From Streptomyces sp. NBC_00271 (GTDB lineage Bacteria; Actinomycetota; Actinomycetes; Streptomycetales; Streptomycetaceae), in assembly GCF_036178845.1 (NCBI RefSeq), contig NZ_CP108070.1, forward strand, positions 7,316,001 to 7,380,000: 64,000 nucleotides of DNA. Reading direction: 5' to 3'. Position numbers and translations under genes: made by a program. A model generated the notes under the pieces. It did not search any database and was not told where the DNA came from. It saw only the letters and a list, made by a program, of their open reading frames with translations. Shown here piece by piece: positions 9,001 through 15,864 of the stretch. Numbering within the stretch: position 1 is the first letter of the stretch; each line of letters opens with the position of its first letter.

Positions 9001-9214
9001 GCTGTCCGAACGTCAGCCGGCCGGCCTCCGCCTCGTCCAGCGCCCGGGTGTACGCCCCGTACTCCTCGGCGGCGGCCTCCGCCATGGTGTCGAGCGCGGG
9101 CCGGGCCCGTGACAGCAACACGGCCCCGTCGCTCCGCCCGCCCGAGCGCCGTACCTCTTCCTCCACGGCCCGGGTCAACAGCCGCTCGGCCTCCGCCCGA
9201 TGGCCTTCCCGCAT
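6014..9214 (-). CDS. Membrane-spanning NB-ARC/TPR (NLR-like, STAND) protein
   Basis: The protein is 1066 residues. Residues 1-75 are charged and helical; 80-128 hold two closely spaced hydrophobic helices; 200-430 hold the NTPase core with FTGRRTEL, Walker A GAPGSGRST (246-254), Walker B VTIVLDDA (333-340), VLVTARK and the GxP-like CGSLPLAL (416-423). Residues 465-525 form a winged-helix part ending in an MHD-like YRLHDLV (H521, D522). From about 580 to the end there are tandem TPRs with repeated GEAWA signatures. The P-loop lysine is replaced by Arg252. The ATG at 9214 follows GGAGGGGG. It heads a three-gene operon. The layout of membrane region, switch NTPase and repeat sensor is that of NLR-like signal proteins; the signal and output are unknown. 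Confidence 0.82.
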   Translation of the reverse strand: MREGHRAEAERLLTRAVEEEVRRSGGRSDGAVLLSRARPALDTMAEAAAEEYGAYTRALDEAEAGRLTFGQRYAREGAGTPLLVAVVAAVAACAADLALGTGAAAAVGAGATVAVVGAATTVLKVTASHVPAASRRAGALGQPGGPEQLRLQWLTALEVRGIRPFLDQQRVLNASAGAKQGAPQLRRTDKSAAARRRNVLEQSFGQLPEPAGPFTGRRTELNRVAQWVHAARASTETKPTVVVLHGAPGSGRSTLAIRAAHSLKDQFRGACVVDLRGDSTEEPPRTTRDAMLHLLNRLGAPREQLLFRESSSQDQQVRRLGELYHQHLTGLPVTIVLDDASDAEQVRALVPERSDSLVLVTARKPLDLPADLPAWVHQLSVDALDAAAAEELLNAAAQEKPDPYDAEASDRVRELCGSLPLALRVAGSSLGPRTPRQLASDLGAYGPVEPVERVLWLRYTDQTDTARRLLRRLALAGRASLGAAAAASLLATDEQEATRHLTALAQAGLIDHVRGSRYRLHDLVRGFAQARLLDEEEPSERTAAQERLIVNYAELADSVIRLVDGKTSTRADQFGPHGFTSLDAALRWLDDESSFITAALRHAEGVNQAAVLNLLGALCDYCLLRGDLYRLGEISELTQAVDQGLLVRSVQWRTGIAARQLGELDKAHTTLSSVVNLYFEAHHNAGAARALGSLGITLHHQGNLTEAAAKLQEAMDLQASPELATDRAWTMHALAAVERDRGHLALALNLLTEALVLHRAGESVHGEAWAHFQLGQLGLRMGDVPRAERELRDALDLYGRTRDARGEAWALTQLARARLVDGDPSTAAEDLRQAASRHRENEDARGEAWTIYYLGQSLEETGNLDQAVRELERSRTMFSRMRDVYGLACARHHSARVTRDQRAAQTGSLRNSGFARQLLVDARADFQRIGVAHGEAWTCLELAVVDAGNARTPVALALCDEAAGLFASYGDRRGEDWARFLRCTLLPYGSPGGLEVGSAVAQEELAQLSRTGHPLRDGKLDDYVEAYQLLLERGVDLDTGWQAWRLGMVPNRHAREVMGVAVTAAH

Positions 9215-9350
9215 GTCACGTCCCCCTCCGGCGGCAACTCCTTTACGTTCAAGTGTCCTTGGTGGGGGGCGTGAGCGCGAGGGTGCGACGCGATCAATGG
9301 GCTGCTGTGCCCGACGCGTCAGGGACCGGTGACTGCGGCAGGATGGACCC

Positions 9351-11381
9351 ATGCCGAACCGACTGGCCCACGAGACGTCCCCCTACCTGCTTCAGCACGC
9401 CGACAACCCCGTCGACTGGTGGCCCTGGTCGGCCGAGGCCTTCGAGGAGGCGCGCAAGCGGGGTGTGCCCGTGCTGCTCAGCGTCGGGTACAGCAGCTGT
9501 CACTGGTGTCATGTCATGGCGCACGAGTCCTTCGAGGACGAGGCGACCGCCGCCTACCTCAACGAGCACTTCGTCAGCGTCAAGGTCGACCGTGAGGAGC
9601 GGCCCGACGTCGACGCCGTCTACATGGAGGCCGTGCAGGCGGCCACGGGGCAGGGCGGGTGGCCCATGACCGTGTTTCTCACGCCGGATGCGGAGCCCTT
9701 CTATTTCGGGACGTACTTTCCGCCCGCGCCCCGGCACGGGATGCCGTCGTTCCGGCAGGTGCTGGAGGGGGTGCACACGGCCTGGACCGATCGCCGGGGC
9801 GAGGTCGCCGAGGTCGCGGGGAAGATCGTGCGGGATCTCGCCGAGCGGGAGATGCGTTTCGGGAGCGGCGAGGTGCCCGGCGAGGAGGACCTGGCCGGGG
9901 CGCTGCTCGGGCTCACCCGGGAGTACGACGCCTCGCGCGGCGGCTTCGGGGGCGCGCCCAAGTTCCCGCCGTCCATGGTGATCGAGTTCCTGCTGCGGCA
10001 CCACGCGCGGACCGGTTCCGAGGGCGCGCTCCAGATGGCGCAGGACACCTGTGAGCGGATGGCGCGGGGCGGGATCTACGACCAGTTGGGTGGGGGGTTC
10101 GCGCGGTACTCCGTGGATCGCGAGTGGATTGTGCCCCATTTCGAGAAGATGTTGTACGATAATGCACTTTTGTGCAGGGTCTATGCGCATCTCTGGCGCA
10201 CCACCGGCTCCGAGCTCGCCCGTCGCGTCGCCCTGGAGACCGCCGACTTCATGGTGGGCGAACTCCGCACGAACGAAGGCGGGTTCGCCTCCGCGCTCGA
10301 CGCCGACAGCGACGACGGCACGGGCAAGCACGTCGAGGGTGCGTACTACGTGTGGACCCCGCGGCAGCTCCGCGAGGTTCTCGGCGCGGAGGACGGCGAA
10401 CTCGCCGCCCGGTACTTCGGGGTGACGGAGGAGGGGACCTTCGAAGAGGGCTCCTCCGTGCTGCAACTGCCGCAGCAGGACGAGTTGTTCGACGCGGAGA
10501 AGGTGGCCGACATGCGGCGTCGGCTGCTCGCCGCGCGGGCCGAGCGACCCGCTCCCGGACGCGACGACAAGATCGTCGCCGCCTGGAACGGGCTCGCCGT
10601 CGCCGCCCTCGCGGAGACCGGCGCCTACTTCGACCGCCCCGACCTCGTGGACGCCGCGATCGCCGCCGCGGATCTCCTCGTACGGGTGCACATGGACGAC
10701 CGGGCGCGACTGTCCCGTACCAGCAAGGACGGGCGGGCCGGGGCCAACGCGGGAGTGTTGGAGGACTACGCGGACGTCGCCGAGGGGTTCCTCGCGCTGG
10801 CCTCCGTCACCGGGGAAGGGGTGTGGCTGGAATTCGCCGGGTTCCTGCTCGATCAGGTGATCATGCAGTTCACCGATCCCGAGTCCGGCGCGCTGTACGA
10901 CACCGCGGCCGACGCCGAGCGGCTCATCCGCCGCCCCCAGGACCCCACCGACAACGCCACGCCCTCCGGCTGGAGCGCGGCGGCCGGTGCCCTGCTGAGC
11001 TATGCCGCCCAGACCGGCGCCGAGCCCCATCGGACCGCCGCCGAAAGGGCGTTGGGCGTCGTGAAGGCGCTCGGGCCGCGCGCCCCCCGTTTCATCGGCT
11101 GGGGGCTCGCGGTGGCGGAGGCGCTGCTCGACGGGCCGCGTGAGGTCGCGGTCGTGGGGCCGGAGGGGCATCCCCTGACAAAAGCCCTGCATCGGTCGGC
11201 GCTGCTCGGCACCGCGCCGGGCGCCGTGGTCGCCGTGGGCACTCCGGAGAGTGACGAGCTGCCGCTCCTTGCCGACCGCCCCCTCGTGCAGGGCGAACCC
11301 GCCGCGTATGTCTGCCGTAACTTCACTTGTGACGCTCCGACGACCGATCCCGAACGGCTTCGCACGGCTCTGAGCAGCTGA
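9351..11381 (+). CDS. Thioredoxin-domain/(alpha/alpha)6-barrel protein of the YyaL/SPATA20 family
   Basis: The protein is 676 residues and matches the whole family length. The N-terminal thioredoxin-like domain begins [23 protein letters not shown] and carries the CHWC motif (C50, C53). It is followed by an N-acylglucosamine-2-epimerase-like helical barrel with the conserved FEKMLYDNA. Members are conserved from bacteria to man, but the biochemical role is not settled. The codons around 10150-10175 are markedly A/T-rich compared with the rest of the gene. It is divergent from the NB-ARC gene with 136 bp between, and appears monocistronic. Confidence 0.9.
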   Translation: MPNRLAHETSPYLLQHADNPVDWWPWSAEAFEEARKRGVPVLLSVGYSSCHWCHVMAHESFEDEATAAYLNEHFVSVKVDREERPDVDAVYMEAVQAATGQGGWPMTVFLTPDAEPFYFGTYFPPAPRHGMPSFRQVLEGVHTAWTDRRGEVAEVAGKIVRDLAEREMRFGSGEVPGEEDLAGALLGLTREYDASRGGFGGAPKFPPSMVIEFLLRHHARTGSEGALQMAQDTCERMARGGIYDQLGGGFARYSVDREWIVPHFEKMLYDNALLCRVYAHLWRTTGSELARRVALETADFMVGELRTNEGGFASALDADSDDGTGKHVEGAYYVWTPRQLREVLGAEDGELAARYFGVTEEGTFEEGSSVLQLPQQDELFDAEKVADMRRRLLAARAERPAPGRDDKIVAAWNGLAVAALAETGAYFDRPDLVDAAIAAADLLVRVHMDDRARLSRTSKDGRAGANAGVLEDYADVAEGFLALASVTGEGVWLEFAGFLLDQVIMQFTDPESGALYDTAADAERLIRRPQDPTDNATPSGWSAAAGALLSYAAQTGAEPHRTAAERALGVVKALGPRAPRFIGWGLAVAEALLDGPREVAVVGPEGHPLTKALHRSALLGTAPGAVVAVGTPESDELPLLADRPLVQGEPAAYVCRNFTCDAPTTDPERLRTALSS

Positions 11382-11583
11382 AACGCAGATCATCAGACCG
11401 TCCGTCAACTGGCTGAAACGCGACCGGTGTTCGAATCGTTCAACAAGCGATCGGACTGTGATGAAACACGCTCTTCACCAGATCAGCCTGTGCACTTCAC
11501 AGATCGCCCATAGTCTTTGCATCGTGACGCGGCGGATGTGACACATCGTCGCGAATGGGGGTTTTGGGATCTGGGGGGATCTG

Positions 11584-12837
11584 TTGCTTACGTCTGTCTT
11601 TATTGCTGCCATTTCACTGGCCTTGTTCTGGATGGCGGCGTTCACTCTCTGGTGGCAGATGCACGCGTGGCGCACGCCCGAGGTGCTCGCGTCCACCCGG
11701 TTCAGCAGACCGGACGGCGATGACCGGCTGGCGTTCTCGCTGCTGCTGCCGGCCCGCCACGAACAGGCCGTGCTCGACCACACCATCCAGCGACTGCTGG
11801 AATCGAGCCACACCGACTTCGAGATCATCGTCATCGTCGGGCACGACGATCCGGAGACCACCGAGGTCGCCCGGCAGGCCGCGGCCCGCGACGAGCGGGT
11901 GCGGGTCGTCGTCGACCACCACGAGAAGAAGAACAAGCCGAAGGCCATGAACACGGCGCTGCCGCACTGCCGCGGCGACGTCGTCGGGGTCTTCGACGCC
12001 GAGGACCAGGTCCACCCGGAGCTGCTCGCCCATGTCGACCACGCGTTCCGCACGACGGGTGCGGACGTCGTCCAGGGCGGGGTCCAGCTCATCAACTTCC
12101 ACTCCAACTGGTACAGCCTGCGCAACTGCCTGGAGTACTTCTTCTGGTTCCGCTCGCGGCTGCACCTGCATGCGCAAAAAGGTTTCATCCCGCTCGGCGG
12201 CAACACCGTCTTCGTACGGACGGACGTACTGCGGGAAGCGGACGGCTGGGACCCCGAGTGCCTCGCCGAGGACTGCGACCTGGGGGTACGGCTCTCCAGC
12301 GTCGGCAAGAAGGTCGTCGTCGCCTACGACTCCGACATGGTGACCCGGGAGGAGACCCCGGGCAGCCTGGTGTCGCTGATGAAGCAGCGCACCCGATGGA
12401 ACCAGGGCTTCCTGCAGGTCTACCGCAAGAAGGACTGGAAGCAACTGCCCGGCTTCGGGCAGCGGTTGCTCGCCCGCTACACGCTGATGACGCCGTATCT
12501 GCAGGCCGTCTCCGGGGTGGTCATCCCGCTCAACGTGGCCATCGCGCTCTTTCTCGACGTGCCCGTCGGGATCGCCTTCATCACCTTCCTGCCGGCCGTG
12601 ACCGCCCTGGTCACCTTCGTCTTCGAGCTCGTCGGACTGCACGACTTCGGCAAGCAGTACGGGCTGCGCGTCCGGTTCGTCCACTACCTGAAGCTCGTGG
12701 TCGGTGGCCCCTTCTATCAGGTGCTCCTCGCCGGCGCGGCCGTCCGTGCCGTATGGCGTGAGCAAAGGGGCCGCAACGACTGGGAGTTGACCAGTCATGT
12801 CGGCGCGCACCTCACCGAGGCCGAAGCGACCCACTAG
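11584..12837 (+). CDS. Processive family 2 glycosyltransferase (membrane polysaccharide synthase type)
   Basis: The protein is 417 residues with an N-terminal membrane helix (5-25), a GT-A domain (about 50-280) and three or more C-terminal membrane helices (about 300-345 and 365-390). The cation and sugar motifs are FDAED (137-141), a second acidic pair ED (229-230), and QRTRW (268-272), the mark of processive synthases such as those for cellulose, chitin or poly-GlcNAc. The TTG start at 11584 follows GGGGGGATC. It is shorter than CslA-type synthases and has no deacetylase or PilZ part. It is followed by a GT39 gene, a GT2-GtrA gene and a copper-oxidase gene, suggesting an exported glycan. 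The sugar donor is unknown. The 202-bp upstream gap shows no recognised riboswitch. Confidence 0.85.
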   Translation: MLTSVFIAAISLALFWMAAFTLWWQMHAWRTPEVLASTRFSRPDGDDRLAFSLLLPARHEQAVLDHTIQRLLESSHTDFEIIVIVGHDDPETTEVARQAAARDERVRVVVDHHEKKNKPKAMNTALPHCRGDVVGVFDAEDQVHPELLAHVDHAFRTTGADVVQGGVQLINFHSNWYSLRNCLEYFFWFRSRLHLHAQKGFIPLGGNTVFVRTDVLREADGWDPECLAEDCDLGVRLSSVGKKVVVAYDSDMVTREETPGSLVSLMKQRTRWNQGFLQVYRKKDWKQLPGFGQRLLARYTLMTPYLQAVSGVVIPLNVAIALFLDVPVGIAFITFLPAVTALVTFVFELVGLHDFGKQYGLRVRFVHYLKLVVGGPFYQVLLAGAAVRAVWREQRGRNDWELTSHVGAHLTEAEATH

Positions 12838-12880
12838 GACCTGAGGCCACCCGCCGGGCGTCCCCGCCGGCGGGCAGGCC

Positions 12881-12940
12881 TTGGTTCCGTACGCCTTGGT
12901 TCCGCATGCCCCGGTGCCGCAGGCCCTGGTGCCGCAGTCC
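12881..12940 (+). repeat. Four degenerate 15-bp direct repeats between two glycosyltransferase genes
   Basis: There are four tandem units of 15 bp (TTGGTTCCGTACGCC, TTGGTTCCGCATGCC, CCGGTGCCGCAGGCC, CTGGTGCCGCAGTCC). They are in frame with the downstream gene, so read through they would encode a Val-Pro-rich tail. They may be noncoding. Confidence 0.7.
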
Positions 12941-12991
12941 TTGGGCCCGAACATCCCGAACGTACCGAAAGTCCCGAGAGGACCTTCCCGC

Positions 12992-14662
12992 GTGACCTCG
13001 ACACTTCCCGCGGTGACCACGTCCACGGTCCCCGCGACGCGACCCGCCGCGCCCGACATCGTCCACGACCGCCCGCCGCTCCAGCGGCTGCGCACCTCGC
13101 GCGCCGACCTGCTGCTGTGCGGCGCCCTGCTGCTGGCGATCATCGTCGTGCAGGGCTGGAACATCACCGACTACCCGACCCTCAGCGACGACGAGGGCAC
13201 CTATCTCGCCCAGGCGTGGGCCGTGCAGCAGGGCAAGGGCCTCGCGCACTACACGTACTGGTACGACCACCCGCCCCTGGGCTGGATCCAGATAGCCGCC
13301 CTGACCTGGATCCCCGCCCACATCAGCCCCTCGCTGATGACGGTCGGCTCGATGCGCGTCGCGATGCTCGTGGTCAGTGCCGCCAGCGCGGTCCTGCTGT
13401 ACGTCCTCGCGCGCCGTCTCTCGCTGCCGCGCTGGGCCGCGGGCCTCGCGATGGTGCTCTTCGGACTCTCCCCGCTGTCGGTGGTGCTCCAGCGCGAGAT
13501 CTTCCTCGACAACATCGCGGTGATGTGGACGCTGCTCGCGTTCTGCCTCGCCGCGTCCCCGAGCCGGCACCTCTGGCACCACTTCGGGGCGGGCATCGCG
13601 GCCGCGGCCGCCGTGCTCACCAAGGAGACGATGCTCGTCGTCCTGCCCGCACTCCTGGTCACCATGTGGCGCCACGGCCACCGCGACACCCGCAAGTTCG
13701 CGCTCACCGGAGCCATCACCGCCTGCGCCCTGATCGGCCTCGCGTACCCGCTGTTCGCCCTGCTCAAGGGCGAGCTGTTCCCGGGCGCGGGCCATGTCTC
13801 GCTCTGGGACGGCATCACGTACCAGATGAGCCGCCCCGGCTCCGGCTTCATCCTCGACCCCGGCACCGGCTCGTACGGCGTGCTGCACTCCTGGCTCTAC
13901 TACGACCGGGTGCTGATCATCGGAGGCCTCGCCGGAGCACTGCTGCTCCTGGCCACCTGGCGCTGGTCCGTCACCGCCCGCGCCCTCGCCGGACCCGCCC
14001 TCACGGTGGCGATCCTCGCCCTGGTGGCGCTGCGCCCGAGCGGCTATCTGCCCGCGATGTACATCATCCAGGCGCTGCCGTTCCTCGCGCTGGTCCTCGC
14101 CGGAGGCGCCGCCAGCCTCGCCCATCTGGTGCTGCGCAGGTGGCGGAGCGACGAGGAGAAGCCGTACGTCACCTGGGGACGGCGGGTGACGGCGGCCGCG
14201 CTCGTGGCGGTCGCCGCGCTCTATGTGCTGCCGCACTGGTACGACGGCGACCGCACCGCCGTGACCGCCGACGCCAACGCCCCCTACCGGGCGGCGGCCA
14301 CCTGGCTGAAGACCGAGGTCCAGGACCCCGCGGACACCCGGGTCCTGGTCGACGACGCCCTCTGGCTCGACCTGGTCCACGACGGCTACCGCCCCGGGCT
14401 CGGCGTCATCTGGTTCTACAAGGCGGACCTCGACCCCGCGGTGACCAGGACGATGCCGCGCGGCTGGAAGGACATCGACTACGTCGTCGCCTCCCCGACG
14501 GTGCGGCGTGACGCGGTCGACCTGCCCAACGTCAAGGCGGCCATCGAACATTCGACGCCGGTCGCCACCTTCGGCAAGGGCGCCGACCGGATCGAGATCC
14601 GGCAGATCGACGAGAGCACGGGAAACACCATGACCACGACGACGTCCGGGGGCAGTCGATGA
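12992..14662 (+). CDS. GT39-type membrane glycosyltransferase (ArnT/PMT-like)
   Basis: This is 556 residues with about 11-12 membrane helices after a 35-residue cytoplasmic leader. The first loop carries LSDDEGTYLAQAW, with the acidic pair typical of GT39/GT83 enzymes that take sugar from a polyprenyl-phosphate donor at the outer face of the membrane. WYDHPPLGWI matches the next conserved loop. The C-terminal part (about 430-556) is a soluble domain. The GTG at 12992 with GAGAGGA upstream is preferred; an in-frame start at 12881 would add a Val-Pro repeat tail. It overlaps the next gene by ATGA. That next gene looks like a polyprenyl-phosphate sugar synthase and could supply the donor. Confidence 0.83.
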   Translation: MTSTLPAVTTSTVPATRPAAPDIVHDRPPLQRLRTSRADLLLCGALLLAIIVVQGWNITDYPTLSDDEGTYLAQAWAVQQGKGLAHYTYWYDHPPLGWIQIAALTWIPAHISPSLMTVGSMRVAMLVVSAASAVLLYVLARRLSLPRWAAGLAMVLFGLSPLSVVLQREIFLDNIAVMWTLLAFCLAASPSRHLWHHFGAGIAAAAAVLTKETMLVVLPALLVTMWRHGHRDTRKFALTGAITACALIGLAYPLFALLKGELFPGAGHVSLWDGITYQMSRPGSGFILDPGTGSYGVLHSWLYYDRVLIIGGLAGALLLLATWRWSVTARALAGPALTVAILALVALRPSGYLPAMYIIQALPFLALVLAGGAASLAHLVLRRWRSDEEKPYVTWGRRVTAAALVAVAALYVLPHWYDGDRTAVTADANAPYRAAATWLKTEVQDPADTRVLVDDALWLDLVHDGYRPGLGVIWFYKADLDPAVTRTMPRGWKDIDYVVASPTVRRDAVDLPNVKAAIEHSTPVATFGKGADRIEIRQIDESTGNTMTTTTSGGSR

Positions 14663-15864
14663 GCAGCTTCGAGAGCACCGTCCCCGAGGAGCTCGGCGAT
14701 CCCGCCGTACGCGCCTCCGAAGTTCCCGAACCCGGCGCCGTCACCATCGTCGTACCGACCTTCAACGAGTCCGCGAACATCCGCGAACTCCTGCGCCGGA
14801 TCACCGAGTCGGTGCCCGCCCGGCTGCCCTGCGAGGTCGTCTTCGTGGACGACTCCACGGACGACACCCCCGAGGTGATCTCCCGGGAGGCGCAGGACTG
14901 CCCGTTCCCGGTGACCGTGCTGCACCGCGAGGAAGCCGTGGGCGGGCTCGGCGGCGCCGTCGTCGAGGGGCTGAAGGCGGCGAGCTCCGACTGGATCGTC
15001 GTCATGGACGGCGATCTCCAGCATCCGCCGTCCCTGATACCGGAGTTGGTGGCGTCGGGGGAGCGGTCCGCCGCCGGGCTCGTCGTCGCCAGCCGGTACA
15101 TCAAGGGCGGCAGCCGCGAGGGCCTCGCGGGCGGTTACCGCATCGCCGTCTCGCGCGGCGCGACCTGGCTGACCAAGACGCTCTTCCCACGCCGACTGCG
15201 CGGTATCAGCGATCCGATGAGCGGCTTCTTCGCGATCCGCCGCAGCGCGGTCACCGCCGAGATCCTGCAGCCGCTCGGCTACAAGATCCTCCTCGAACTC
15301 GCCGTCCGCAGCCGCCCCCGCGAGGTCACCGAGGTGCCCTTCGTCTTCCAGGACCGGTTCGCGGGCGAGTCCAAGTCGACCGCGCAGGAGGGCTTCCGGT
15401 TCCTGCGTCACCTCGTCGGGCTGCGCACCGCCTCGCCGGTCGCCCGCATGGTCGTCTTCGGCCTGATCGGCGCCACCGGCTTCCTGCCGAACCTGCTCGG
15501 CCTCTACGCGCTCACCGCCGCCGGCATGCACTACGTACCGGCCGAGATCCTCGCCAACCAGTTCGGCGTCGCCTGGAACTTCCTGCTCATCGAGCATCTG
15601 CTGTTCCGCGAGCGCCGAAAGCACCGCAGCTGGTGGGACCGGGTGGGCCGGTTCGCGCTGCTCGCCAACGCCGACCTGGTGCTGCGCATCCCGCTGATCG
15701 CCCTGTTCGTCGGCCACTTCGGGATGGGCGCACTGTCCGCCACCGCGTTGGCCCTGGTGATGACCTTCGTCCTGCGCTTCGTGGGCACCGAGGCGCTGGT
15801 CTATCTGCCGCGCCGCAGCAGTGGGGCCGCGGGCGGGAGTCACACAACTAGGAGAGCCGCGTGA
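14659..15864 (+). CDS. Dolichol-phosphate-mannose-synthase-like GT2 fused to a GtrA domain
   Basis: The protein is 401 residues. The N-terminal GT-A domain (about 25-240) has VPTFNESANI, VFVDDSTDD and the cation-binding MDGDLQHPP; SDPMSGFFAIRR is the acceptor-loop signature of Dol-P-Man synthases. The C-terminal region (about 265-390) has four membrane helices of GtrA type, a family thought to help move polyprenyl-linked sugars. It overlaps the GT39 gene by 4 nt and the oxidase gene by 4 nt, so the three are one operon. Making a polyprenyl-phosphate sugar for the GT39 partner is the likely role. Confidence 0.87.
   Translation: MSSFESTVPEELGDPAVRASEVPEPGAVTIVVPTFNESANIRELLRRITESVPARLPCEVVFVDDSTDDTPEVISREAQDCPFPVTVLHREEAVGGLGGAVVEGLKAASSDWIVVMDGDLQHPPSLIPELVASGERSAAGLVVASRYIKGGSREGLAGGYRIAVSRGATWLTKTLFPRRLRGISDPMSGFFAIRRSAVTAEILQPLGYKILLELAVRSRPREVTEVPFVFQDRFAGESKSTAQEGFRFLRHLVGLRTASPVARMVVFGLIGATGFLPNLLGLYALTAAGMHYVPAEILANQFGVAWNFLLIEHLLFRERRKHRSWWDRVGRFALLANADLVLRIPLIALFVGHFGMGALSATALALVMTFVLRFVGTEALVYLPRRSSGAAGGSHTTRRAA

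Noticed and set aside
5855..9112. Plus-strand open frame of more than 1000 codons opposite the NB-ARC gene
   Set aside because: It is the mirror of a high-G+C coding strand. It has no ribosome site and low-complexity Arg/Gly/Val content, while the minus strand has clear NB-ARC and TPR motifs.
11424..11436. GTTCGAATC, a tRNA T-loop-like sequence before the GT2 gene
   Set aside because: The flanking five bases on each side do not pair and no acceptor, D or anticodon arm can be built around it.
11382..11583. Possible riboswitch or cis-regulatory RNA upstream of the GT2 gene
   Set aside because: The region is unusually A/T-rich but no known riboswitch core could be matched by eye and no strong hairpin precedes the start.
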